This document shows, in pieces, positions 17,114 through 25,897 of a stretch of 64,000 nt of DNA. Below the pieces are notes generated by a model. That model did no database searches and had not been told where the DNA came from. It worked only from the letters and a program-made list of their open reading frames with translations. How positions within the stretch are numbered: the stretch's first letter is position 1; the number at the start of each line of letters is the position of its first letter. The stretch spans positions 62,001 to 126,000 of the forward strand of contig CAYGUA010000013.1 in assembly GCA_964353015.1 (NCBI GenBank). Direction: 5' to 3'. The stretch is from JAMZMI01 sp964353015 (GTDB lineage Bacteria > Bacteroidota > Bacteroidia > Cytophagales > Cyclobacteriaceae). Both the position numbers and the translations under genes were made by a program.

Positions 17114-18710
17114 TCCCTCCATTTTTTAATGAAATAATCTTATCTGCTACGTGGTAGTATTTATCGTCATGAGAAATAAGAATGACGGTTTTGCCTTTGG
17201 CTTTCAAGCTGGGGACTATCTCCTCATAGAAAATCTGTTTGAAGTGTACATCCTGATTGGCGGCCCATTCATCAAGAAAAAAGATTTCATTATCCTGAAG
17301 TAATAACCTTAAGAGATTTAATCTCCCTTTCTGGCCATGTGACAGGCCAGATTCAGTAATATGATTGATCCTGTCAAGACTTACTTTTCCTGTCAATTCC
17401 AATTTCTCTATCAGTTCTACCCCTCGAGCCTCTACTTTTTCAAAATCTAGATAGGTGAGGTCGTCAAACACGGGAGTATCTGTAAAATAAGCACAATATA
17501 AATCTCTATATCCTTGGATATTATCAACGGAAAGTTCCTGACCTTGAAAATACGTTTGACCTTGTTCTGGCCAATATAATCCTGTAATAATCTTAAACAA
17601 GGTGGATTTTCCACTACCATTTCCTCCGTTAATGATCACTATTTCATTTCTAGATATGTCGAAATTTACCGGCCCCAGCTGAAAGTTCGAAGTTCCACCG
17701 TAAGTGAAAACCACATTTTTTACTGAAATCAATGATCCATCATAGTCTTTATCTATCGATGTACACCCTTCCTTAACTTCCTCAAAAGCTCTTAAATCTA
17801 CATCAAATAGCTCCACTTGATCTTGGGCATTTTGTACATTTTTCATGCTTTTAAGAAAGCCAAACAAAATATTAGCAGAAGGAACGATGAACAGTAACAA
17901 TGCGAGATATTCGATCAAAACTGGTTGTTCGATATCAAAATAGGATAACGCCAAAATCAGAACACATCCAATACTCACTAAGACCAAGACAGATAGAAGA
18001 GCGTCTATTTTAGTTTTAAGCATGTTCAAAGCAACTCCTTCATTAGCCAATTGCTGACCCGGCTGATCTACCGAGTTTTTAATATATGCTCTCGAATGAC
18101 GGCTGCTCAAAAACAAGTCTTTCAGCCCCTTTTCCATCCTATCCAAACTAAAATGGAGTTTAAATCGAGTATTTGAAATTTTTTTTTCTAATAGCTTGAT
18201 TTGCGGCAAAGCATTTATATTAACTACACCTTGAATAATTAGAACAATAAAGATCAATACCGTGAGTTTCCAGGAAATAAAAAAAAGATACCCCAGCACC
18301 GCTAAAGACTGAAAAGAAGCCAATAAAGCACCCGAAATGGATTTCCCGAAATCACCCAGAATACTGACTTCAAACAACAATATTGTAACTAGTTTATCAA
18401 GTTGTTTTTCAATTTTTTGATAATTAACTTTCAAAATACGTTTCGAAAGCAACCTCCTGTACAAAATGGTTTTATGCTCAAAATGACTTGTCACATACTT
18501 ACTTAGATATATCGTGAGAACAGCCGATGCAATAGACAAAAGCGCAATCCAGACAATACTAATCCATGTTTGATGCTCCGGTTCCTTTACAATTATTGTC
18601 AAAAATTTGAAAATAATTAGATTTAAGGAGGCTGATACAGCACTACCTATTGCGGCAAATAGAATAATTCTCCACGAAGACTTAAAAAAAAAACTAATTA
18701 CTTTTAACAT
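17106..18710 (-). CDS. SyrD/PvdE-type cyclic-peptide ABC exporter
   Basis: A 534-residue half-transporter. About six hydrophobic segments cover residues 1-300. A nucleotide-binding domain follows, with Walker A GGNGSGKST, signature LSHGQKGRL and Walker B IFFLDEWAANQD, then ISHDDKYYHVADK. The DEWAANQD and HDDKYY elements are characteristic of the SyrD/PvdE cyclic-peptide export subfamily, not of polysaccharide ABC-2 exporters. No peptide synthetase is in the window. It may export a lipid-linked or peptide-like component. Transcription is alone, on the minus strand. Confidence 0.8.
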   Translation of the reverse strand: MLKVISFFFKSSWRIILFAAIGSAVSASLNLIIFKFLTIIVKEPEHQTWISIVWIALLSIASAVLTIYLSKYVTSHFEHKTILYRRLLSKRILKVNYQKIEKQLDKLVTILLFEVSILGDFGKSISGALLASFQSLAVLGYLFFISWKLTVLIFIVLIIQGVVNINALPQIKLLEKKISNTRFKLHFSLDRMEKGLKDLFLSSRHSRAYIKNSVDQPGQQLANEGVALNMLKTKIDALLSVLVLVSIGCVLILALSYFDIEQPVLIEYLALLLFIVPSANILFGFLKSMKNVQNAQDQVELFDVDLRAFEEVKEGCTSIDKDYDGSLISVKNVVFTYGGTSNFQLGPVNFDISRNEIVIINGGNGSGKSTLFKIITGLYWPEQGQTYFQGQELSVDNIQGYRDLYCAYFTDTPVFDDLTYLDFEKVEARGVELIEKLELTGKVSLDRINHITESGLSHGQKGRLNLLRLLLQDNEIFFLDEWAANQDVHFKQIFYEEIVPSLKAKGKTVILISHDDKYYHVADKIISLKNGGII

Positions 18711-18812
18711 TTTTTGTCTGAAAAACTTATGTGAATGGCTATAAAAAAGGAGTGAAAATATCTCTCATTTAGTTTTTGAGTTGTGAATTTAGATAACCTA
18801 ATTTATTCCTAA

Positions 18813-19589
18813 ATGCAAATACATATTGTTTTTTTCATTAATTGCTGTCTGAACCAGAACTATCAATCGTGGTTTTCCATCCTTAAATTGATCCAAAAAA
18901 TCAACTACACTTCGTGCCAATTGGTCTGCATAGTTGATAAAACTCATGACCAAGAAGAAATAGAGATTGTAATTCAAAAATTCCTTAAGAATTACAGTTT
19001 GTATTTTTACTTTGGAAACTCATTTGAATATCATGGAATATCACACATATGGCAGCTCGGTCAAATCTATAGTTCTAAAACAGATGCAATTCTTTACTTT
19101 CATGGCAAAAACATCACTCGACATGAATTTTATATTAGAGACAAAAAGCAAGAAGCTCTGTTATACAACTGGAAAATGATTATGCATTTGTTTATGCGAT
19201 TCCCCTTCATTGATAAAATAGGTAATCGCGCGTCTATACATGGATGGGTGTGGGAGAACTGTTGGTGGGTACGAGGATCGTATCTTAAACGCGTTGAAAA
19301 ACCAATAATCACAACCAGAAGACATTATTATGAAGATTGGTTATTTCGTAGGGTCGAGAAGCTATCTGATATGTATCCAAAAGAAGATCGCTCTCATAAT
19401 AATCCTTGTTATTTCAAAAAGCCAGGGGATGTTTTCACACTAGGCACAAAATTTGGGAACAACTACTGCTCGGATTTAGGTAAATCAGTTAATCATAACT
19501 TAGATAAATCCATGATGATTAACTTTTATCTTAGGCTTCAATTATTCATTAAATGGCATATTTCTAGACTTATGAAAGACACATTATAG
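18813..19589 (+). CDS. Uncharacterised glycan-locus protein
   Basis: A 258-residue protein without a family I recognise. It has an N-terminal strand IHIVFFINCC, an AILYFHGKNITRHE segment near 92-105 and an aromatic patch IHGWVWENCWWVRGSYL near 143-159, then RRHYYEDWLF. The arrangement (Rossmann-like opening, FHGK, tryptophan-rich acceptor region) would suit a GT-A glycosyltransferase acting on capsule sugars. It is followed after 15 bp by a GT92-like gene on the same strand. The function is inferred from context only. Confidence 0.45.
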   Translation: MQIHIVFFINCCLNQNYQSWFSILKLIQKINYTSCQLVCIVDKTHDQEEIEIVIQKFLKNYSLYFYFGNSFEYHGISHIWQLGQIYSSKTDAILYFHGKNITRHEFYIRDKKQEALLYNWKMIMHLFMRFPFIDKIGNRASIHGWVWENCWWVRGSYLKRVEKPIITTRRHYYEDWLFRRVEKLSDMYPKEDRSHNNPCYFKKPGDVFTLGTKFGNNYCSDLGKSVNHNLDKSMMINFYLRLQLFIKWHISRLMKDTL

Positions 19590-19604
19590 TTTACAAATTT
19601 TAAC

Positions 19605-20471
19605 ATGAAATCAATATTATCTAAATTTTTCAAAAATAAGACCAAACATTATTTATGCGCAATTGCTATTTTCAAAAACGAATCACACGGTATTCAAGAA
19701 TGGATTAAACACTACCTTCGAGAAGGGGTTGAGCATTTTTATCTCATCGACAATGGGAGTACCGATAATTCATCAACCTTATTAAACTCTTGGGTAAAAC
19801 AAGGTGTTATCACCCTAATTCATGACTCGACCAAATGGGCTCAATCAAAACTTTATAATAAACACTTTCTGAAAAAATGCAAATCTAGCGATTGGGTAAT
19901 AATATGTGACCTGGATGAATACATCTATGCTCGAAATGGATACAGCAACATAAAAACCTATTTACAATCAAGATCAATAAATACAGGCATGATACGAGTA
20001 CCTTGGAAAATGTTTGGTTCAAACGGACATATTAAGCAGCCAAATAATATCATTCAATCATTTACCCGCAGAAGCCTATATAACGGATCAGTTAGGCCTG
20101 GCATAGATATCCCGGGTTACAGCACTTCCAAAGTAATGGTAAGAACCAGTTGTCTGAAAAAACTTGATATTCATACTGCCACAATCAAAAAGGGATTCAA
20201 TATTGAAGATGCAAATGCCCGTCCTGCCAATTTAGAAATACCATTTCATCAGCCACTTACAGAAGAGTTATTAACATCTGCTTATGTGCATTTAAACCAT
20301 TATGCTATACAATCAAAACAGTGGTTTTTAGAAGTAAAATGTACCCGTGGGGCTGCTGATGGTGAAGCTCACGAACATGTAAGGAACCTTGAATACTTCA
20401 ATACTTATGATGCTTCCAGTAATGATATTGATGATCATGAGCTGAATGATATTCATTTTAAAATTTTATAA
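19605..20471 (+). CDS. GT92/Glyco_tranf_2_4-like glycosyltransferase, copy 2
   Basis: A 288-residue transferase: AIFKNESHGIQEWIKHYLREG split by the conserved KNE/EWI residues, LIDNGSTDNS and the ICDLDEYIYAR metal motif near 103-112. The C-terminal half repeats elements of the 15205-16038 protein, including VPWKMFGSNG and HLNHYAIQSKQWFLEVK. It is likely cotranscribed with the upstream unknown gene. Its stop overlaps the convergent GT2 gene by 14 bp. Confidence 0.65.
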   Translation: MKSILSKFFKNKTKHYLCAIAIFKNESHGIQEWIKHYLREGVEHFYLIDNGSTDNSSTLLNSWVKQGVITLIHDSTKWAQSKLYNKHFLKKCKSSDWVIICDLDEYIYARNGYSNIKTYLQSRSINTGMIRVPWKMFGSNGHIKQPNNIIQSFTRRSLYNGSVRPGIDIPGYSTSKVMVRTSCLKKLDIHTATIKKGFNIEDANARPANLEIPFHQPLTEELLTSAYVHLNHYAIQSKQWFLEVKCTRGAADGEAHEHVRNLEYFNTYDASSNDIDDHELNDIHFKIL

Positions 20472-21447
20472 AAAACGATCGGAAAAAATTGCGCATATCA
20501 CTAATTCCTGCTTGAAACTTATTAATTGTACTTTTTTGGAAATATTTATAAGGCTCATTGCCCACAACTCTTCTCATATGTTGAATGCCATTTGAAACGA
20601 ATTCAGTTGTGATGATATCAATCAGCAATATTCTCAAAAAACCTGTTGAATCTTCATCTCTAATTTTTTGATAAATCTCGTCAGTCAGTATTTTATTGGC
20701 TATCAGAACCTTATCGCAGGTCGTGATATTAATCAGTCTTTTTGAAGCGTTTTTCGCACCTTGTGATGTCCCGTGGACACGAAATTGATGCAAACGATCA
20801 GAAACAAACCCAATAGGCTCTGTGAGCCCAGCCCTTAGCCAATATTCTAAATCCACTATCTGCTTCAATCGTTCATCATAACACCCAATCTGTTCTATGA
20901 AATCTTTGTGAATCAAACCCAAAATCGGTTCACCAATAAAATTTTCATTTAAACGAGTTTCAAGCAGACAATTGAAAAAATAATCTGGTGGAACTTTATG
21001 CTCCCCCACAAAATCATTTGAAATGCGCAAAAGATGACTGCTGAAATCCGGTATTCCTTCTTCAAAGAAATATTCTCGGTCTGTGAGCACTAATCTCACA
21101 TTTAATCTCTGAGCTAAATTCTGCATTCTTTCCAAAGTTTTCGGAAGCATCAAATCATCCTGAAATTGAAACTTGATCCAATCACCAGATGCCAATTCAA
21201 TACACCTGTTCCAATTGGCTACTAGACCTAAGTTACTGTCATTTACAAATAACCTTATTCGAACATCTTTTTTTTGATATTCCTTAACAACATCCAAAGT
21301 GCTATCTGATGACTGGTCATCAACAACCAATATTTCAAGATTTTGATAGGTTTGATTTAGAATGCATGTCAAAGTTTCTGCCAAATATTTCTCTCCATTA
21401 TAAGTTGGCACGCAAATAGATACAAGTGGTTGATTCTTATTAGTCAT
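20458..21447 (-). CDS. Glycosyltransferase family 2
   Basis: A 329-residue GT2 enzyme with the classic opening VSICVPTYNGEKYLAETL, ILVVDDQSSDST near 38-49, NLGLVANWNRC and the FQDDLMLP metal motif near 113-120, followed by a C-terminal helical region. It is an inverting transferase of the cytosolic face, probably adding a sugar to the lipid-linked repeat unit. It is a single gene on the minus strand between plus-strand units. Confidence 0.85.
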   Translation of the reverse strand: MTNKNQPLVSICVPTYNGEKYLAETLTCILNQTYQNLEILVVDDQSSDSTLDVVKEYQKKDVRIRLFVNDSNLGLVANWNRCIELASGDWIKFQFQDDLMLPKTLERMQNLAQRLNVRLVLTDREYFFEEGIPDFSSHLLRISNDFVGEHKVPPDYFFNCLLETRLNENFIGEPILGLIHKDFIEQIGCYDERLKQIVDLEYWLRAGLTEPIGFVSDRLHQFRVHGTSQGAKNASKRLINITTCDKVLIANKILTDEIYQKIRDEDSTGFLRILLIDIITTEFVSNGIQHMRRVVGNEPYKYFQKSTINKFQAGISDMRNFFRSFFIKF

Positions 21448-21551
21448 TACCCGGAGTGATATTTGGATTAGTGGATTCCAATATGAAAATGAATGCCTTT
21501 ATCTATACAAATTTGAATATTAATCTGCAATTTTGTCTTAAATATTAAAAG

Positions 21552-21941
21552 ATGACTCTATTACTTATTCAATTTTTACTATCATTTTTTATTGATCAAC
21601 CAAAGACAGAAGAATTTGACTACACCTTCAGATTCAGTAAAATCGACAATATGGTGCAAATAACGGTTAATGACGATTTAGTGTACACTAGTGGTGTTGT
21701 CGATCACAATCCTGATCTGGACGGAGCTTATAGCGTTTATATTAGTAAATACCTCACCTCTGGCGAGGACAAAGTAATCATACGCCTATTTAATGGATAT
21801 GAACCGTACAATACACAAGATGACAAACATTGGGAATTAGAATATCAACTTCTAAAAGATGGTAAGGAATATGAGTATGTGTGGGAATATGCAGATGACA
21901 ACAAATTAGGATTGGTCTTTGAAGAAACGTATTACTTATGA
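21552..21941 (+). CDS. Small exported protein before Wzi-like gene
   Basis: A 129-residue protein with a short hydrophobic N-terminus (MTLLLIQFLLSFF) that could be a signal peptide, then a beta-rich acidic domain (NDDLVYTSGVVDHNPDLDG, YVWEYADDNKLG). No family is recognised. Its stop overlaps the start of the Wzi-like gene by 4 bp, so the two are translationally coupled. A periplasmic accessory role for capsule attachment is a guess from context. Confidence 0.55.
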   Translation: MTLLLIQFLLSFFIDQPKTEEFDYTFRFSKIDNMVQITVNDDLVYTSGVVDHNPDLDGAYSVYISKYLTSGEDKVIIRLFNGYEPYNTQDDKHWELEYQLLKDGKEYEYVWEYADDNKLGLVFEETYYL

Positions 21942-23461
21942 GGTTTTCTTCTTTAGGTAGTTTGTTATTTGTTTTTATTTTAAATGGAATTCTTCACCTC
22001 AGTGCTTATTCACAAATCTCAATTCCGGGTCAGGTTTTTAATCAAATTGACAAGGTTCAGGATACAACTACTCTTTCATTTTACGCATCAATATCAAGGG
22101 ATTCGAAACGCAATTTTGAGTTAATCAATCCTTACATAAAAACATCAGCTAATACGGCATATCCTAGAGGATATAATGATGGACCCGTTTGGAAAGGAAA
22201 GGGTGCTACTTTGGAAATGTATGGAGGTATTCAAGGGAAATTAGGTGCGTTCTCATATTGCTTCTATCCTGTTTTATATGTTTCCCAAAATCTTTCTTTT
22301 GAACTAGCCGAACAGAAACAACCAAACATATACACTTACCAGTATGGACGAATCGATTGGGTAAGCAGATATGGAAACAATCCCTTCGCCTCTTTTTCAC
22401 CTGGTCAAAGTGAATTAAAATATCAGTCTTCCCATTTCATAGCTGCTATTTCCACACAAAACTATTCTATAGGTCCCGCTGTGTATAACCAAATTATTCT
22501 TGGAAGGCAAGGGGCAGGGTTTCCCCATTTACGTTTTGGCACGACTCCTATTAGTTTGAACATTAAAGAATTCAATATTGGTCAAATTGAAGCTAATCTA
22601 TTAATGGGTCAATTAAGTGAATCGAATTTTTTTGATAGCAATCCAAAAAACAATAAAAGTTTTTTTAATGGGCTATTTTTAGGCTTCAGTCCAGGTTTTT
22701 TACCTGAACTGAAACTAGGTTTCAACAAAGTATTGTATAAAAACACACAGTATTTTGAAAACAAAGATTTGATCTCCGTCATTAAAGTATTAGATGGTGG
22801 AGTTCGTGGGGATAGCATTAAAACAAACGATACATTTGATCAATTGGCCTCCTTTACAATTGATTGGAATTTTCCAGAATTAGGTTTCAGGGCATATGCT
22901 GAATATGCAAAAAATGATTTTACTTCAGCTGAAGGATTGCGTTATTTTCTAATCGAACCAGAACATAGCCGTGGTTATACAATTGGTTTTGAACGAAGGA
23001 AAGAACTCAAAAAAAATGGGATTATTAAAATTAATTATGAACACACCAATATTTCCTTGAATCACACCTATTTATGGAGACCTGAACCAACTTTTTACAT
23101 ACATGACGTAAATAAGCAAGGATATACCAATAAAGGTCAGCTACTTGGAGCTGGTATAGGACCAGGTGGTAACAGCGATAGTTTTGGATTAATGCTTGAA
23201 TTAAACAACTCAAAATACGGGTTAATTTCACAGCGAATCGAACACAACAAAGACTATTACATTAAAAATGTTCGAAGTGCCAATTTACATAATCAGGAAT
23301 ATTCTTTTGGTTTCCAATATCAGAGAGAATCCGAAAAATTAATCCTCACTTTCGAAACAATATATAGCTATGACTACAACAAATACTACATTTCTGATCA
23401 ATCTAATTGGTATTTTTCATCAAGCGTTTATTTTAAAATAGCTAAACATAATATCGATTGA
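21938..23461 (+). CDS. Wzi-like capsule assembly outer-membrane protein
   Basis: A 507-residue protein with a signal peptide (about 1-25, ending SAYSQ) and a beta-barrel-like body of alternating aromatic strands. The N-terminal region RGYNDGPVWKGKG, a central GRQGAGFPHLRFGT and a repeated strand pattern fit the Cap_assem_Wzi family. Wzi is a lectin-like barrel that helps bind capsule to the surface. It is the last gene of the glycan region and supports the view that the product is a capsule-like polymer. Confidence 0.7.
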   Translation: MRFSSLGSLLFVFILNGILHLSAYSQISIPGQVFNQIDKVQDTTTLSFYASISRDSKRNFELINPYIKTSANTAYPRGYNDGPVWKGKGATLEMYGGIQGKLGAFSYCFYPVLYVSQNLSFELAEQKQPNIYTYQYGRIDWVSRYGNNPFASFSPGQSELKYQSSHFIAAISTQNYSIGPAVYNQIILGRQGAGFPHLRFGTTPISLNIKEFNIGQIEANLLMGQLSESNFFDSNPKNNKSFFNGLFLGFSPGFLPELKLGFNKVLYKNTQYFENKDLISVIKVLDGGVRGDSIKTNDTFDQLASFTIDWNFPELGFRAYAEYAKNDFTSAEGLRYFLIEPEHSRGYTIGFERRKELKKNGIIKINYEHTNISLNHTYLWRPEPTFYIHDVNKQGYTNKGQLLGAGIGPGGNSDSFGLMLELNNSKYGLISQRIEHNKDYYIKNVRSANLHNQEYSFGFQYQRESEKLILTFETIYSYDYNKYYISDQSNWYFSSSVYFKIAKHNID

Positions 23462-23584
23462 TTAGAATAAAATGTTGAAAATATTCATTTACATTTTCAA
23501 TTTGATATAGTCTGACTTTAAAAAAAATTAATAGTTAAGTGATAACCGCTAAAAGGATTACTTCTTCCAATATCTTTAGAAGCC

Positions 23585-23613
23585 TTTAATACAACAAGAA
23601 AAATGTATATTTG
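23585..23613 (+). promoter_or_regulatory. Candidate promoter of sphingolipid operon
   Basis: A TATATTTG box (23606-23613) matches the Bacteroidota -7 consensus TAnnTTTG. A TTTA at 23585-23588, 17 bases upstream, is a one-mismatch -33 box. The first gene of the lipid operon starts 97 bp downstream, leaving a leader of roughly 90 nt. Confidence 0.45.
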
Positions 23614-23709
23614 CAACTATTCTGAATAGACAGGATTTATTGGATTTATCAGCTTGGGTTTTTGCCAAATAAAAGGGAATCCGGGTAATTTTGGATCACG
23701 TTTCGATAC

Positions 23710-24915
23710 ATGAGTAGTATACTAAAAGACAAATTCTCCAGCTATAGAGAGCCTCAATATTTTCAAAGCAAGGATATTTATCCTTTTTTTAGACAAATTG
23801 AGTCTGAGCAAGGAACCGAAGTTATAGTAAAAGGCAAAAAAGCCTTGATGTTTGGCTCCAACAGCTATCTTGGATTAACAACCAATCCAAAAATCAAAGA
23901 AGCAGCAATTAATGCCATAAGAAAATATGGTAGCAGTGTTGCAGGATCAAGATTTTTGAATGGCACCACTGATCTACATGTGGAACTTGAGCATAGACTT
24001 GCAAAATATCTCAAAAAAGAAGCCGTATTGCTCTTTAGCACTGGTTTTCAGGTAAATATCGGAACGATACCAACAATCACTGATAAAAATGATGTAATCT
24101 TTTTAGATAGACTTAACCATGCTTCTATCATTGAAGGTGCCAGACTATCTCAAGCTAGATCTGTGGTATACCGACACAATGACATGGATTCTTTGGAGCA
24201 TAAGTTGAGATTATCTTCTGATGCAAAAATGAAATTGATTGTTGTTGATGGTATCTTCAGTATGGAAGGAGATATCGTTAAACTTCCGGAGCTTGTTCAG
24301 CTTGCAAAAAAATACAATGCCGTAGTAATGACTGATTGCGCACATGCAATTGGTGTTATTGGTGATCATGGATGTGGCACTCCCTCACATTTTGGATTGG
24401 ATAATGAAGTCGATTTAATCGGCGGAACTTTCAGTAAATCTCTTGCCTCACTTGGTGGTTTCATTGGAGCCGATGCTGACACAATCAATTACTTAAAGCA
24501 TCATTCCAGGTCTCTGATATTTAGTGCCGCTTTGACCCCTGCTTCCGTAGCATCAACTTTAGCTGCTTTAGATATCATTGAGTCAGATGATTCCCTGAGA
24601 CTCAATCTGCTATCCAATACAGAATATGCCATTAATAAATTCAAGGATCTTGGATTTGATACAGGCGCTACTGAGTCACCAATTATTCCTCTGTACATCA
24701 GAGATAATTTAAAAACTTACCAGCTCACAATGACATTGTTGGAGAAAGGTATTTTTGTTAATCCAGTGGTAGCACCGGCTGTTTCACCAGAAGATTCACT
24801 AATTCGCTTCTCCTTAATGGCCACACATACTAAGGATCAAATTGACAAAGCCATTGATATCATTTATCAAACGGTAAAAGAGCTCAATATCTCTTTAGCA
24901 ATCAAAGCAGCCTAA
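23710..24915 (+). CDS. spt: Serine palmitoyltransferase-like alpha-oxoamine synthase
   Basis: A 401-residue PLP enzyme of the alpha-oxoamine synthase family. Seen are FGSNSYLGL at 48-56, GSSVAGSRFLNGT at 74-86, the PLP-stacking histidine in LNHAS (H137), TDCAHAIG near 208-215 with PLP-N1 aspartate D209, and GTFSKS with the Schiff-base lysine K243. Such enzymes condense an amino acid with acyl-CoA or acyl-ACP. With CerR- and ceramide-synthase-like genes directly downstream, serine plus an acyl thioester giving 3-ketosphinganine is most likely. Cysteate (for capnine sulfonolipids) is the main alternative. C210 replaces the usual E in the DEAH motif. Confidence 0.82.
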   Translation: MSSILKDKFSSYREPQYFQSKDIYPFFRQIESEQGTEVIVKGKKALMFGSNSYLGLTTNPKIKEAAINAIRKYGSSVAGSRFLNGTTDLHVELEHRLAKYLKKEAVLLFSTGFQVNIGTIPTITDKNDVIFLDRLNHASIIEGARLSQARSVVYRHNDMDSLEHKLRLSSDAKMKLIVVDGIFSMEGDIVKLPELVQLAKKYNAVVMTDCAHAIGVIGDHGCGTPSHFGLDNEVDLIGGTFSKSLASLGGFIGADADTINYLKHHSRSLIFSAALTPASVASTLAALDIIESDDSLRLNLLSNTEYAINKFKDLGFDTGATESPIIPLYIRDNLKTYQLTMTLLEKGIFVNPVVAPAVSPEDSLIRFSLMATHTKDQIDKAIDIIYQTVKELNISLAIKAA

Positions 24916-24925
24916 GGCTTTTCTA

Positions 24926-25894
24926 GTGAATATTCTGATTACTGGTGCAAATGGTTTTTTAGGAAGCTGGCTGTGTCAATATGCTTCATCTATTGAAGGT
25001 GTTAGAATATTTGCAGCGGTCAGAAAAAATGCGAATTCAGAAAAACTAAAATCGATTGTTAATCTTGAAATCGTTACTTTCGATTTTTCCAGTGAATCAT
25101 CAATTCTTGAGTCACTTCATATAATTAAATCAAAAACCAAATCAATAGATCTTGTTATTCACAATGCTGGATTGACCAAATCAACTGACAGATCCGCATT
25201 TTTTGAGATCAATGAAGGAATCACATCAAAATTGATTAATGCCCTGATCAAGTCCGAATTGCTGATCACTGGCCTATTTTCATATGTTTCATCTCAAGCC
25301 GCAATTGGGCCCGTGAATTGTGGTGGCCCTGTTTCAGCTTACGGTGAAAGTAAAATAGAATCCGAAAGAATCATCCATAAATCTGGCTTGAATTACATGA
25401 TTTTCAGACCAACTGGAATTTATGGTCCGAGGGATAAAGAATTTCTTGCCCTATTTAAATCAGTTCGTTCAGGAATCTATCCGTGCGCTGCTCCAATCAA
25501 CCAGAAAATCACCTTGATACATGTCTTTGATGTTGCAAAAAACATCATTGATCTTTCCTTAAAATTGACAAACAAAACAATCCACTTGTCTGATGGTCAT
25601 ATTTATTCACATTTTGATTTAAAAAAAGCAATAGAAAAAGCAATTAATAAAAAATCTATTATCATTCAAGTACCTATGCTGATAACAAAATATTATCTCA
25701 TACTGATTGAATTTTTAGGTAATATTTTGGGATTTGAGCCTCTATTGACTGAGGAAAAACATAGTGAGATAAGTAAAGATTGGGATCATGATTTTTCATT
25801 AGAAAGAAAAGAAATACCTTTAGAGATCAAGTTCAATTTAGAAAATGGATTAGCAGATACTTCTGCATATTATAAATCCCAAAAATTACTTTAG
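24926..25894 (+). CDS. cerR: CerR-like NAD(P)-dependent 3-ketosphinganine reductase
   Basis: A 322-residue extended SDR/epimerase-family protein. It has the NAD-binding GANGFLG near 7-13 and an AYGESK catalytic Tyr/Lys pair near 137-142. In Caulobacter the ceramide operon contains an epimerase-type reductase, CerR, for 3-ketosphinganine. The same order (spt then reductase then acyltransferase) supports that role here. It starts with GTG, 10 bp after spt. Other epimerase functions are possible but less likely in this context. Confidence 0.7.
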   Translation: MNILITGANGFLGSWLCQYASSIEGVRIFAAVRKNANSEKLKSIVNLEIVTFDFSSESSILESLHIIKSKTKSIDLVIHNAGLTKSTDRSAFFEINEGITSKLINALIKSELLITGLFSYVSSQAAIGPVNCGGPVSAYGESKIESERIIHKSGLNYMIFRPTGIYGPRDKEFLALFKSVRSGIYPCAAPINQKITLIHVFDVAKNIIDLSLKLTNKTIHLSDGHIYSHFDLKKAIEKAINKKSIIIQVPMLITKYYLILIEFLGNILGFEPLLTEEKHSEISKDWDHDFSLERKEIPLEIKFNLENGLADTSAYYKSQKLL

Positions 25895-25897
25895 TTG

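Noticed and set aside
23475..23500. Hairpin TTGAAAAT/ATTTTCAA after the Wzi-like gene as a terminator
   Set aside because: AT-only stem without a proper T tract; too weak to call.
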